A DNA stretch of 8,928 nucleotides from Acidobacteriota bacterium (lineage in GTDB: Bacteria > Acidobacteriota > Polarisedimenticolia > Polarisedimenticolales > Polarisedimenticolaceae). The translations under genes and the position numbers were made by a program. Numbering within the stretch: the first letter of the stretch is position 1; each line of letters begins with the position of its first letter. Under the pieces are notes generated by a model. The model was given only the letters and a program-made list of their open reading frames with translations. It did no database searches and had not been told where the DNA came from. Where the stretch lies: the NCBI GenBank assembly GCA_011773795.1, contig WVWW01000233.1:1-8928 (forward strand). The letters run 5' to 3'. Positions 1 through 6,260 of this stretch are shown in pieces.

Positions 1-37
1 ACGCTGATTCCTGCTCCGGCAGATCCGATCTCGGTAC

Positions 38-520
38 TTGCCGCAGTTCGACGTACGTCTGCGCGACCCCGTGACCGTTCCGCCGTTCGGTTTCATCGAG
101 CTGAGCGTCGACTTCGTGCCCGCGGGCGACGGATCCTATTCCGCGGACCTGGCGCTTGCCTCGGACGATCCGCTGCGCCCACGGGTGCATGTCCCGCTGT
201 TCGGCCGTTCGGGGTCCACGGCCGGAATCAGTCCGACGAGGATCGAGTTCGGTGTCGTGGCGCCGGGATTGATGAGGGCGCTACCGCTGGTTGTGACGAA
301 CACCGCAACAGCGCCCGTCGGTCTCGCCAACCTCGTGACATCCGATCCGCGATTCGTCGCACAGGCCGCGTTCTCGATACTCGGTCCGGGAGAACGCGGC
401 GTGATCGACGTCCGGTTCACACCTGACGCCGCGCAGGAGTTCCGCGGCGACCTGACGTTCGACCTGACCGGGGCGGCGAACGCCTCCGTCGCCGTACGCC
501 TGGTCGGCGTGGGCGAGTGA
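38..520 (+). CDS. ASH/HYDIN-type Ig-like repeat protein, C-terminal fragment (start uncertain)
   Basis: The product looks like the C-terminal end of a beta-sandwich repeat protein of the ASH/HYDIN (choice-of-anchor D) kind. Residues about 1-57 are the second half of one repeat, with SVDFVPAGDGSY followed by SDDPLRPRVHVPLFG. Residues about 61-158 are a complete repeat, running from the ISPTRIEFGVVAPG opening through GPGERGVIDVRFTPD to VAVRLVGVG. Such repeats usually sit in long exported or surface proteins and mediate protein contacts; the role here is unknown. The first possible start in this frame is CTG at 11 or TTG at 38, neither with a convincing ribosome binding site. A TGA lies in frame at 5-7, although plausible repeat sequence continues up to it. 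The real protein is therefore probably longer and is truncated, frameshifted or mis-sequenced at the window edge. It ends 20 bp from the convergent VWFA-type gene. No C-terminal anchor or sorting signal is visible. Confidence 0.6.
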   Translation: MPQFDVRLRDPVTVPPFGFIELSVDFVPAGDGSYSADLALASDDPLRPRVHVPLFGRSGSTAGISPTRIEFGVVAPGLMRALPLVVTNTATAPVGLANLVTSDPRFVAQAAFSILGPGERGVIDVRFTPDAAQEFRGDLTFDLTGAANASVAVRLVGVGE

Positions 521-546
521 GCTCTGTCAGGGGCCGTGCCTCACTC
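515..546. terminator. Possible bidirectional stem-loop between convergent genes
   Basis: A perfect 7-bp inverted repeat, GAGTGAG at 515-521 and CTCACTC at 540-546, spans the 20-bp gap between two convergent stop codons, with an 18-base loop. Both stop codons lie within the arms. There is no clear T-tract on either side, so this is at best a weak intrinsic terminator. The symmetry arises partly from the two stop codons themselves. Confidence 0.25.
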
Positions 547-1644
547 GGAGCCGGAGTCGACGGCGAAGCGCGTAGACTCGGACACGGCATCGGTCTTGCG
601 GGTCCTGTCGACCCTGGCCTCGAACAGGTAGCGGCCTTGTGTGATGCCCTCGTCCGGCAACACCTCGAAGACGTTCTGACACTGGACCTTGCCTTCAAGG
701 GCGAGATCCAACGGCACGTCGGGTAGCTCGAAGGGGACCGCATCCTCTGCGGCGATCTGCCGCACGAAGGTCGTTGGGGGCACGCTCGTGCGGCCGACAA
801 GGCAGGCCTTGTTGCGCCCGAGGGTCTCCTCCTCCTTGTTGATGACCTGAACCAGCAGCGGCTCGAAGCTGCCCTTGGCGGCCGTGATATCGAACGTCGC
901 CAACTGATCGGTGCTGATGTTCTTGCGACCCACTTCGGGGCCATCCCCACGGACGACGATCGTCTCGTCACGCGGGCGGCCCAGGATCGGGCGGACCAGC
1001 ATCAGGTCGCCCCTCGTGATCGGAGGAACATCGACCGTCCCACGAAACGCATCCGGCCGACTCTCCTCATCGGTTCCGTTCATCACGACGGTCAGCTCAT
1101 ACTCGCCGGGGGCGAGCCGGGCCGGCTCGAGGAACATGAAGCGCCGCCCGTGCGTGGACGTGCCCGGCAGCGGTCGCAAGGAGACTCGCCGGTCGAAACT
1201 GTGGGGCATCTTTCGCCCCTGAGTGAGCACCGCGCCGAAATCGATTTCCACCGTTTGCGCCCGGTCTCCGAAATCGACGGGGAAGCTGACGGCGACCAGA
1301 GTGTTCCAGGCCTTTGGCGTAGACGGCTGCAGGGTGAAAACGTGGGCTCGCACCAGTCCGCTCTGGAAGAGCTCCGGCGCAAAGAACGCCGCCGACAGTC
1401 CAGCCGTTCGCTCCGCCGACTCCGAGCGGAACATGTAGTTTTCGGGATGCACCGCTCGAAGTCCCGGCCGCAGGACGTTGATCTTGATCCGCCGCGGCTT
1501 ATCCGCATCCCCGTCCTCCCGCAGATAGAAGCCGATCGTGTACTGGCAGCCCAGGTCGCGCTGCGCGTGCGCGAAACCGACCGAGAAATCGTTCGTGAAG
1601 CGAGTCAACCGGCCCCCCGTTTCGTTGGCCAATCGAACCAGCAT
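541..1644 (-). CDS. VWFA-related exported protein, C-terminal part (separated by in-frame stops)
   Basis: This is the downstream part of the gene that begins at 2490, in the same reading frame. Residues 1-73 carry the usual end of the VWFA-related (Acidobacteria-type) domain: LVRLANETGG at 2-11, the QYTIGFYLRE strand at 34-43, and a basic RRIKINVLRPGLRAVHPENY stretch at 51-70 matching the family's closing strands. Residues about 75-365 form a long beta-rich extension with no cysteine motif, membrane helix or catalytic signature that I recognise. The ATG at 1644 has no good Shine-Dalgarno sequence, and this part has no signal peptide of its own. If made alone it would be a cytoplasmic fragment of a normally exported protein. 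I read it as the second half of one broken gene rather than an independent gene. Role unknown; members of this family are generally secreted or periplasmic. Confidence 0.7.
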   Translation of the reverse strand: MLVRLANETGGRLTRFTNDFSVGFAHAQRDLGCQYTIGFYLREDGDADKPRRIKINVLRPGLRAVHPENYMFRSESAERTAGLSAAFFAPELFQSGLVRAHVFTLQPSTPKAWNTLVAVSFPVDFGDRAQTVEIDFGAVLTQGRKMPHSFDRRVSLRPLPGTSTHGRRFMFLEPARLAPGEYELTVVMNGTDEESRPDAFRGTVDVPPITRGDLMLVRPILGRPRDETIVVRGDGPEVGRKNISTDQLATFDITAAKGSFEPLLVQVINKEEETLGRNKACLVGRTSVPPTTFVRQIAAEDAVPFELPDVPLDLALEGKVQCQNVFEVLPDEGITQGRYLFEARVDRTRKTDAVSESTRFAVDSGSE

Positions 1645-1680
1645 CGGCGGACCGCCGACGGCTTGCGACGCTCACCCTCA
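1645..1680 (-). other. Interruption of VWFA-related gene by two in-frame TGA codons
   Basis: Reading the reverse strand in the frame shared by both halves gives TGA at 1680-1678, one glycine codon, then TGA at 1674-1672, followed by an open stretch up to the ATG at 1644. The bases here form a 6-bp tandem duplication, GGGTGA twice. The frame shifted by one base is open across the gap and encodes a plausible hydrophilic linker (PGEGERRKPSAVRR). One deleted base near the CCCGGG run plus one inserted base near 1645-1650 would therefore restore a single 650-codon gene. Whether the lesion is biological or a sequencing/assembly error cannot be told from one sequence. Confidence 0.6.
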
Positions 1681-2490
1681 CCCGGGTCGCTGGGCGATCA
1701 ATCCCGCCGCGTGCACGGGATAGATCGAACAGCGCGCAATCGACGACGATGCAGCGAGTCGTGCAAATTTCAGGTCGTACGATTCGGTGGACCCGGGATT
1801 GTTCGAAAACAGCACCATCGCTTTGTTCCCCGGCACCGCACCGAGGACGTCGAGCAGCACCTGCATGCCGTCGAAGAAGGAGGCTTCTGTCAGATGCACG
1901 AAACTCGGTTTCCAGAGCGTTATGTCGTATTCCATCCGCTTGAGTGTCTTGGCCAGGGTCGCGGCGTTCGACGTGAAGGGCTGCTCGATTCGCAGGCCCC
2001 CGTTGAGCGCTGCAATCATCACCTCGTCTTTGTCGGTCAGGCCGTAACGCACCATCTTGACAGCCTGCTCGAGCACCTGCACCCGTTCCAGCTGGTGGAG
2101 GTGCAAGTAGTCGAGTGCCAGGACGATCTTCCTTCCGCTATCGGGAGCCGGCAGCTTGGCCCGATGTTTTGGGGAACGCACGCCTCGCGGGGCGGCCATC
2201 GCGCCGCCGGGGCAGGCGGCATCCAGCGTGTCAATCGGGATGCGCTCCTGGTCGACGATGATTTCGAAGTCGCTGAGACGCAGTCCGGGGACGGTGCGGC
2301 CGTTGGCGTCCAGCACCACGGTATCCATCAAGACGAGACGGACGTCGACGGTCTCTTCCAGATCTACGCTCTTCGGCTCTTCACCAGCGTCACGGTCGCT
2401 TTGCGCGACCACGCCTGGCGATGCGGCCGCCAGCAGCGCTGATGCCAGGATGAGGCCGGTCACCTTGGGCGGGTGTTTCGAAGCGACCAC
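1678..2490 (-). CDS. VWFA-related exported protein, N-terminal part
   Basis: The product begins with a Sec signal peptide: basic N-region, hydrophobic LILASALLAAA core at 13-23, and likely cleavage near VVAQ-S at 27-31. It continues with the VWFA-related domain typical of Acidobacteriota. The VDVRLVLMDTVVLDANGRTV stretch at 48-67 and GLRLSDFEIIVD at 69-80 match the family's opening, and KIVLALDYLHLH at 121-132 is the strand where a canonical VWA domain has its metal site. Here D127 is followed by Y-L-H-L rather than DxSxS, so the metal site is degenerate, as is common in this family. NKAMVLFSN at 222-230 is the next core strand. The GTG start at 2490 is chosen because AGGAG lies 9 bases upstream. 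The frame stops after SIYPVHAAGLIAQRPG, where intact relatives run on to the LA-TGG segment; that segment is found 12 codons later in the same frame. Function is unknown beyond being exported and probably binding other proteins. Confidence 0.75.
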   Translation of the reverse strand: MVASKHPPKVTGLILASALLAAASPGVVAQSDRDAGEEPKSVDLEETVDVRLVLMDTVVLDANGRTVPGLRLSDFEIIVDQERIPIDTLDAACPGGAMAAPRGVRSPKHRAKLPAPDSGRKIVLALDYLHLHQLERVQVLEQAVKMVRYGLTDKDEVMIAALNGGLRIEQPFTSNAATLAKTLKRMEYDITLWKPSFVHLTEASFFDGMQVLLDVLGAVPGNKAMVLFSNNPGSTESYDLKFARLAASSSIARCSIYPVHAAGLIAQRPG

Positions 2491-2499
2491 TCGGGAGGT

Positions 2500-2504
2500 C
2501 TCCT
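2500..2504 (-). promoter_or_regulatory. Ribosome binding site deciding the GTG start of the VWFA-type gene
   Basis: AGGAG on the reverse strand lies 9 bases before the GTG at 2490. No ATG in this frame near the signal peptide competes, and the GTG start leaves a complete signal peptide. Confidence 0.5.
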
Positions 2505-2540
2505 ATTCCGCAGTGCGGGATAGTCTGACCTCTCGCTCCT

Positions 2541-2578
2541 CAAAAGTCTATGTCCGCCACGCTAGCGGCAGCGCGGAC
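2541..2578 (-). terminator. Terminator-like hairpin after the 117-aa protein gene
   Basis: On the reverse strand, GTCCGC (2578-2573) pairs perfectly with GCGGAC (2557-2552), with an inner CGCTAGCG palindrome at 2560-2567. It is followed by ATAGA and a short T-rich run, CTTTTG, at 2546-2541. The hairpin begins at the stop codon of the upstream gene. The T-tract has only four T's and sits several bases after the stem, so termination may be partial, leaving the VWFA gene downstream with some read-through. Confidence 0.4.
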
Positions 2579-2931
2579 TAGAGCCTTCTCTGGAACTCCT
2601 CGATCGTGGAAGACAGGTCGGCCGCCATGTCCTTGGCCTTCTCCTCGGACAGGCTCTTGCTTACCTTGTCCAGGTCGCGTTTGACGCGTTTGATGTCGTC
2701 GACCGCCGCGTCGGCCTCGGTGGAGGTGTCGATCCCGCTCACGCCGGCGGTGCGATGCGCCTGGGAGAACTGTCGCTGCGCGGCCTCGAATCTCTCCTGC
2801 AGATCCGCGACGGTTTGCTCTTCCGCGGATTTGGAGAACGACGGAACGAGTTTGATCTCGCCGGTGGTGGCGTAGTTGTAGCCCAAGAGGCCCACAACGA
2901 CGACGACGGCGAAAGCGGCAAGTTTCTTCAT
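2578..2931 (-). CDS. Membrane-anchored coiled-coil protein of unknown function
   Basis: This is a 117-aa protein I cannot assign to a named family. Residues 1-3 (MKK) are followed by one hydrophobic segment at about 4-18 (LAAFAVVVVVGLLGY), then a polar region. The start MKK with lysines suggests N-in, C-out topology, either as a signal anchor or as an uncleaved signal. No lipobox cysteine is present. Residues about 36-62 and 70-115 are heptad-like, charged and alanine-rich, predicting two helices or a coiled coil separated by a GVSGIDTST turn at 63-71. The ATG at 2931 is preferred over upstream in-frame starts because it puts the hydrophobic segment at the N terminus and has GGAG 9 bases upstream. 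The gene is divergent from the rhomboid protease gene across 139 bp and lies 87 bp upstream of the VWFA gene on the same strand. It may be a small envelope-side structural or adaptor protein; this is a guess from topology only. Confidence 0.7.
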   Translation of the reverse strand: MKKLAAFAVVVVVGLLGYNYATTGEIKLVPSFSKSAEEQTVADLQERFEAAQRQFSQAHRTAGVSGIDTSTEADAAVDDIKRVKRDLDKVSKSLSEEKAKDMAADLSSTIEEFQRRL

Positions 2932-3040
2932 GGGTCTCGTCTCCATCGGGCGCCGGAGCGGCACCCTCTTAAAGAAGATGAGGCCCCCGGGGGGCGGGTC
3001 AAGCCGGCTCCCGAATCCGCTGAATTCTGACCGAATCGAA

Positions 3041-3046
3041 CATAAT
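3041..3046 (+). promoter_or_regulatory. Possible -10 element for the rhomboid gene
   Basis: CATAAT at 3041-3046 matches the sigma-70 -10 consensus in five of six positions. It lies 24 bases before the ATG, in an otherwise GC-rich spacer between divergent genes. No good -35 hexamer is found 16-18 bases upstream, so the call is weak. Confidence 0.2.
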
Positions 3047-3070
3047 GGAGACCGGAGGCGGAGCCTGAGC

Positions 3071-3958
3071 ATGGACGTGTCCCGAGACGGAGTCGTCGTC
3101 TTTCGCTCGCGGAGCCGCGCGCGCTGCCAGGAGATGTGGGCCGTGCTGGACGCCGCCGGAATCCCCGGCGTCATCGTTCATCGACAGGGTCAATGTCTGC
3201 TTGCCGTCGATCAGGGTGACTCGCGGCAGGCCGCTCGCGAGCTCGACGACTACCGCAGGGAGGGGCCGCTCGAGCAACCCGAACCGGCGTTGACGACCCG
3301 GGGCGGAGGGCGAACGGGGGTGTTCGTCTACGCCGCCGTTCTGATTGCCGTGGCCGGTCTGTCCAATCGTCACGCCTTGGACTCGGATTGGTTCGAGGCC
3401 GGCAGGGCGCAGGCGGGTCTGCTCATGAGCGGTCAGTGGTGGCGCGCCTTCACCGCGTTGACCCTTCACGTCGACGTGCAGCACCTGATGGGGAACCTCG
3501 TCTTCGGGTCGGTCCTGGGGTTCCTCGCGGCCCAGCGACTGGGCGGGGGAGTCGCCTGGCTTGCCATCCTCATCGGCGGGGCTCTGGGGAACACGGCGAG
3601 CGCGTGGCTGCACGATTCGTCCCACTCGGCGGTGGGCGCATCGACCGCCGTCTTCGCGGCGCTCGGACTGCTGGTCGCGTTGGCCGTTTCCCATTGGCGC
3701 GAGCATGCCGGAAGCGCCGCGCGCCGCTGGAGCCCGCTGATCGCGGGGGTGTTGCTGCTCGGCTGGACCGGAGTGGGAGGCGAGCGTACGGATGTGCTGG
3801 CCCACGTCACCGGGGCCGTCTGCGGGATGGTGACCGGGATCTTGTGGGACAGGATCCCCGGGGCGCAGCTCGACCGACGCTCGATGCAGGCGGGGAGCGC
3901 GCTGTTGGCGGTGGTCGTGTTGGTGTTGGCCTGGGCCGCGGCCCACGGCGCTCCCTGA
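3071..3958 (+). CDS. Rhomboid family intramembrane serine protease with GlpG-like N-terminal domain
   Basis: This 295-aa protein is a rhomboid, which cleaves membrane-protein substrates within or next to their transmembrane segment. The active-site pattern is complete: WR at 124-125, H133 and H138 with N142 (H-x4-H-x3-N), the nucleophile S191 in GAS, and H245 as catalytic base. The spacing closely follows E. coli GlpG. Hydrophobic segments lie at about 83-97, 134-154, 160-178, 188-208, 220-233, 241-258 and 272-291, giving a six-helix core plus one extra C-terminal helix. Residues about 8-65 form a soluble domain resembling the cytoplasmic N-terminal domain of GlpG, with the RCQEMWAVLDAAGIPGVIVH pattern and RQAARELDDYRRE helix. 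The ATG at 3071 is chosen over upstream in-frame starts because GGAG sits 7 bases before it and the GlpG-like domain begins right after it. The substrate is unknown. The gene is divergent from a small membrane-anchored protein and convergent with the kinase. Confidence 0.9.
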   Translation: MDVSRDGVVVFRSRSRARCQEMWAVLDAAGIPGVIVHRQGQCLLAVDQGDSRQAARELDDYRREGPLEQPEPALTTRGGGRTGVFVYAAVLIAVAGLSNRHALDSDWFEAGRAQAGLLMSGQWWRAFTALTLHVDVQHLMGNLVFGSVLGFLAAQRLGGGVAWLAILIGGALGNTASAWLHDSSHSAVGASTAVFAALGLLVALAVSHWREHAGSAARRWSPLIAGVLLLGWTGVGGERTDVLAHVTGAVCGMVTGILWDRIPGAQLDRRSMQAGSALLAVVVLVLAWAAAHGAP

Positions 3959-3959
3959 G

Positions 3960-6122
3960 TCAGTCCGCGTTCAGCTTGGCCACGAGGGCCTTGTAGCGCG
4001 GGTGGTCGCGGACCGGATCGAAATAGGGATCTTCCTGCATCCAGTTCAGCGAGTCGGTGCTGACCGCGTTCTTGTAGGACTTTTCCAGGCAGTCGAGCGC
4101 CTGGTCGTTCTCGCCGAGCTGCGCATAGATGCAGGCCACGTTGTAGAGCACGAGTGAATCATCGGGATCGATCTTCTGCGCACGCGCGACCCACTCCTGC
4201 GCCATCTCGAGCTCACCCAGTTCCACCAGCCCGGCTCCGCCGAGGTACAGCGCACGCGCGTCGTCGGCGTTGAACGCGAGATGTTTCTTGGCGGCTTCCA
4301 CGGCCTTGCGCAGGTTGGCCGCGGCGTAGGCGCGGCGTCCGACGCTGAGGTAGGTCTGGGCGAGGAAGAACGGCGCCTGGTAGTCCTCGGGATTCACCTC
4401 GCAGGCCTTCTCGAACTCCTTGACCGCGTCTTCGTGGCGTCCCTGTGCAAACAGGGCGCGCGCGAAGAAATAATGCGCTTCGTACGACTTGGGATTGAGC
4501 GCGATGGCCTTCTCGAACTCCTTGTCCGACTCCTCGAAGTCGCCCTTGAGCGAAAGGGCCAGACCACGCGAGGCGCGTGCCTCGGCGTTGTCGGGGTCGA
4601 GCTCGACCGCCTTGCGACTGGCCGTGTCGGCCTCGTTGAGGTTCTCGTCACTCGCGTTGTAGAGCGAGTAGAGCGAGGAGCAGCAGTCGGCCACGCCGGC
4701 GTAGGCGCGGGCGTACTTGTCGTCGATGACGATGGCGCGGGCGAACATCTGGCGCGCGAGCTCGAAGCCCTTGGCGCGGAACTCGTAGAAGAACTTCCGG
4801 CCCTTGAGGTAGTAGTCGTAGGCCTGGACATCCGTCGGCGCTTCCTTCTCGGCTTTCTTCTCGGCTTTGGGCGTGAGCGTGACCTGGAGTGCCTCGACGA
4901 TGCTCGGTGCGATCTCGTCCTGGATCGCGAAGACGTCCTTCAGCTCGCGGTCGTAGCGGTTGGACCAGAGGTGGTAGCCGTCCGCGACGTTGACGAGCTG
5001 GACGGCGACGCGGACCTGGCTGCCGGCCTTGCGCACGCTGCCTTCGAGCACCGTCGAGACGCCCAGCCGGCGGCCGATCTCGCGGATGTCCTGCTGCGAG
5101 CCCTTGAATCGAAACGCCGACGTCCGCGACGCCACCTGCAGGTCGTCCACGGCGACGAGCGCGTTGATCAACTCCTCGGCGAGGCCCTCGCAAAAATAGT
5201 CTTGGTCTTTTTCCGGGCTCATGTCGACGAACGGCAACACGGCAACGGATGGCTTCCCCGAGCCCTTCTTTTCCTCGACCGCCTGATCGAGCTTGGCGAT
5301 CGCCGTCAGGATGTCGGCCGCGGTTTGATACCGCAGCTCCGGCTCCTTCTCGAGGCAACGCGTGATGACACGACCGAAACGGTCGGGCATGTCGGGGCGG
5401 CTCTCGTGGATCGAGTGCGGGGCATCGCGCAGGATCGACGAAACGACGTCGGCGGTACTCTCCCCACGAAACGGCCGTGAACCGGTGGCCATCTCGTAGA
5501 GGATCACGCCGAGCGAGAAGATGTCGGTGCGATGATCGACCGGCTTGCCCTGGACCTGCTCCGGAGACATGTAGGGCACCGTCCCGACGATGTTGCCCTC
5601 CTGGGTCAACGTTTGCGTTGCCGGGTTGCCGCGTTCGCCTGAATCGTCGATCGCGGTCAGCTTGGCCAGGCCGAAGTCGAGGATCTTCACCGTCCCGTCG
5701 TCGGTGACCATGATGTTGGCCGGCTTCAGGTCGCGGTGAGTGATGCCGCGCTCGTGCGCGGCGGACAAGGCTCGCACCAGCGGGGTGGCGATCTCGATCA
5801 TCCGTTGCGCGGACATCCCGTCGCCGGCGATCATCTTGTCCAGGCCGCTGCCTTCGACCAGCTCCATCGTGATGAAACTGCCCTCGGCCGACTCTTCGAT
5901 CGAGTGGATCGTGACGATGTTGGGGTGGTTCAGCGCGGCGACGGCCTGCGCCTCGCGCCGGAAGCGCTCGAGCCGCTCCGGGTTGGAGGCCAACTCGCCG
6001 CGCAGCACCTTGAGCGCGACCTTGCGGCCGAGATTCCGGTCTTGGGCGACGTAGACGGCCCCCATCCCGCCCTCGCCGATCTTCTCGAGCACCTTGAAAT
6101 GCGAGAGTGTCTTCCCGACCAT
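3960..6122 (-). CDS. Serine/threonine protein kinase with TolB-like domain and TPR array
   Basis: This is a 720-aa cytoplasmic Hanks-type kinase; no membrane helix is seen. The kinase domain spans about residues 9-280 and has all key elements: glycine loop GEGGMG at 16-21, K38, E57 of helix C, HRDLKPAN at 129-136 with catalytic D131, DFG at 149-151, a T-rich activation segment ending in SPE at 186-188, and D200. Residues about 291-415 match the TolB/FlgO-like N-terminal domain seen in bacterial kinases and adenylate cyclases (SVAVLPFVDMSPEKDQDYF, VLEGSVRKAG, HLWSNRYDRELKDVFAIQDE). A Lys/Glu-rich linker follows. Residues about 433-690 hold roughly six or seven TPRs, suggesting protein-partner recruitment. 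ATG 6122 is preferred over TTG 6140 because the conserved kinase start follows it and GGAGG lies 4 bases upstream. The gene is divergent from the c-di-GMP operon. Substrates are unknown. Confidence 0.93.
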   Translation of the reverse strand: MVGKTLSHFKVLEKIGEGGMGAVYVAQDRNLGRKVALKVLRGELASNPERLERFRREAQAVAALNHPNIVTIHSIEESAEGSFITMELVEGSGLDKMIAGDGMSAQRMIEIATPLVRALSAAHERGITHRDLKPANIMVTDDGTVKILDFGLAKLTAIDDSGERGNPATQTLTQEGNIVGTVPYMSPEQVQGKPVDHRTDIFSLGVILYEMATGSRPFRGESTADVVSSILRDAPHSIHESRPDMPDRFGRVITRCLEKEPELRYQTAADILTAIAKLDQAVEEKKGSGKPSVAVLPFVDMSPEKDQDYFCEGLAEELINALVAVDDLQVASRTSAFRFKGSQQDIREIGRRLGVSTVLEGSVRKAGSQVRVAVQLVNVADGYHLWSNRYDRELKDVFAIQDEIAPSIVEALQVTLTPKAEKKAEKEAPTDVQAYDYYLKGRKFFYEFRAKGFELARQMFARAIVIDDKYARAYAGVADCCSSLYSLYNASDENLNEADTASRKAVELDPDNAEARASRGLALSLKGDFEESDKEFEKAIALNPKSYEAHYFFARALFAQGRHEDAVKEFEKACEVNPEDYQAPFFLAQTYLSVGRRAYAAANLRKAVEAAKKHLAFNADDARALYLGGAGLVELGELEMAQEWVARAQKIDPDDSLVLYNVACIYAQLGENDQALDCLEKSYKNAVSTDSLNWMQEDPYFDPVRDHPRYKALVAKLNAD

Positions 6123-6126
6123 CGAT

Positions 6127-6131
6127 CCTCC
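6127..6131 (-). promoter_or_regulatory. Ribosome binding site of the kinase gene
   Basis: GGAGG on the reverse strand lies 4 bases before the ATG at 6122. The spacing is short but the match is full, and it favours this start over the in-frame TTG at 6140, which would place the GGAGG inside the coding region. Confidence 0.5.
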
Positions 6132-6181
6132 GGCTGCCAAAAAGCCCCGTGCCGCCGGCCCTGCGGCCGTCGCGAGACGGG

Positions 6182-6187
6182 AGTATA
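6182..6187 (-). promoter_or_regulatory. Possible -10 element of the kinase promoter
   Basis: TATACT on the reverse strand matches the -10 consensus in five of six positions and lies about 60 bp upstream of the kinase start. The hexamer 17 bases further upstream (GGCAAT) is a poor -35 match, so an activator or another sigma factor would be needed if this is real. The tandem 9-bp repeats begin four bases upstream of it. Confidence 0.3.
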
Positions 6188-6190
6188 CCC

Positions 6191-6217
6191 CCCAAATCGC
6201 CCAAATTGCCCCAACTT
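6191..6217. repeat. Three imperfect 9-bp tandem repeats in the divergent spacer
   Basis: CCCAAATCG (6191-6199), CCCAAATTG (6200-6208) and CCCCAACTT (6209-6217) follow each other directly. The first two differ at one base, the third more. They sit in the middle of the 138-bp spacer between the divergent kinase and diguanylate cyclase genes, next to the possible kinase -10 element. They could be repeated binding sites for a regulator or simple low-complexity sequence. Confidence 0.45.
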
Positions 6218-6260
6218 AGGCGGCTTGACCGGCCGCGGGTCGGAAACCAGGTTTTAACTG

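Noticed and set aside
1672..1680. Recoding of TGA as selenocysteine or read-through in the VWFA gene
   Set aside because: Two TGA codons two positions apart in a linker region, no family cysteine at that place and no selenocysteine insertion hairpin recognised; indels or mutation are simpler.
1150..2442. Long forward-strand open frame of 430 codons opposite the VWFA gene
   Set aside because: Its translation is Arg/His/Gln-rich with no domain pattern, and it mirrors the codon structure of the reverse-strand gene, which carries a signal peptide and family motifs.
2983..2995. GC palindrome GCCCCCGGGGGGC upstream of the 117-aa gene as an operator or terminator
   Set aside because: It is a homopolymer-type palindrome with no loop or T-tract, and such runs are expected by chance in GC-rich DNA.
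4281..5480. Long forward-strand open frame of 399 codons opposite the kinase
   Set aside because: Leu/Val/Arg/Asp-rich shadow of the GC-rich kinase gene; the opposite strand shows full TolB-like and TPR sequence over this range.
6191..6217. Start of a CRISPR-like array
   Set aside because: Units are only 9 bp, directly adjacent without spacers, and no cas gene is present.
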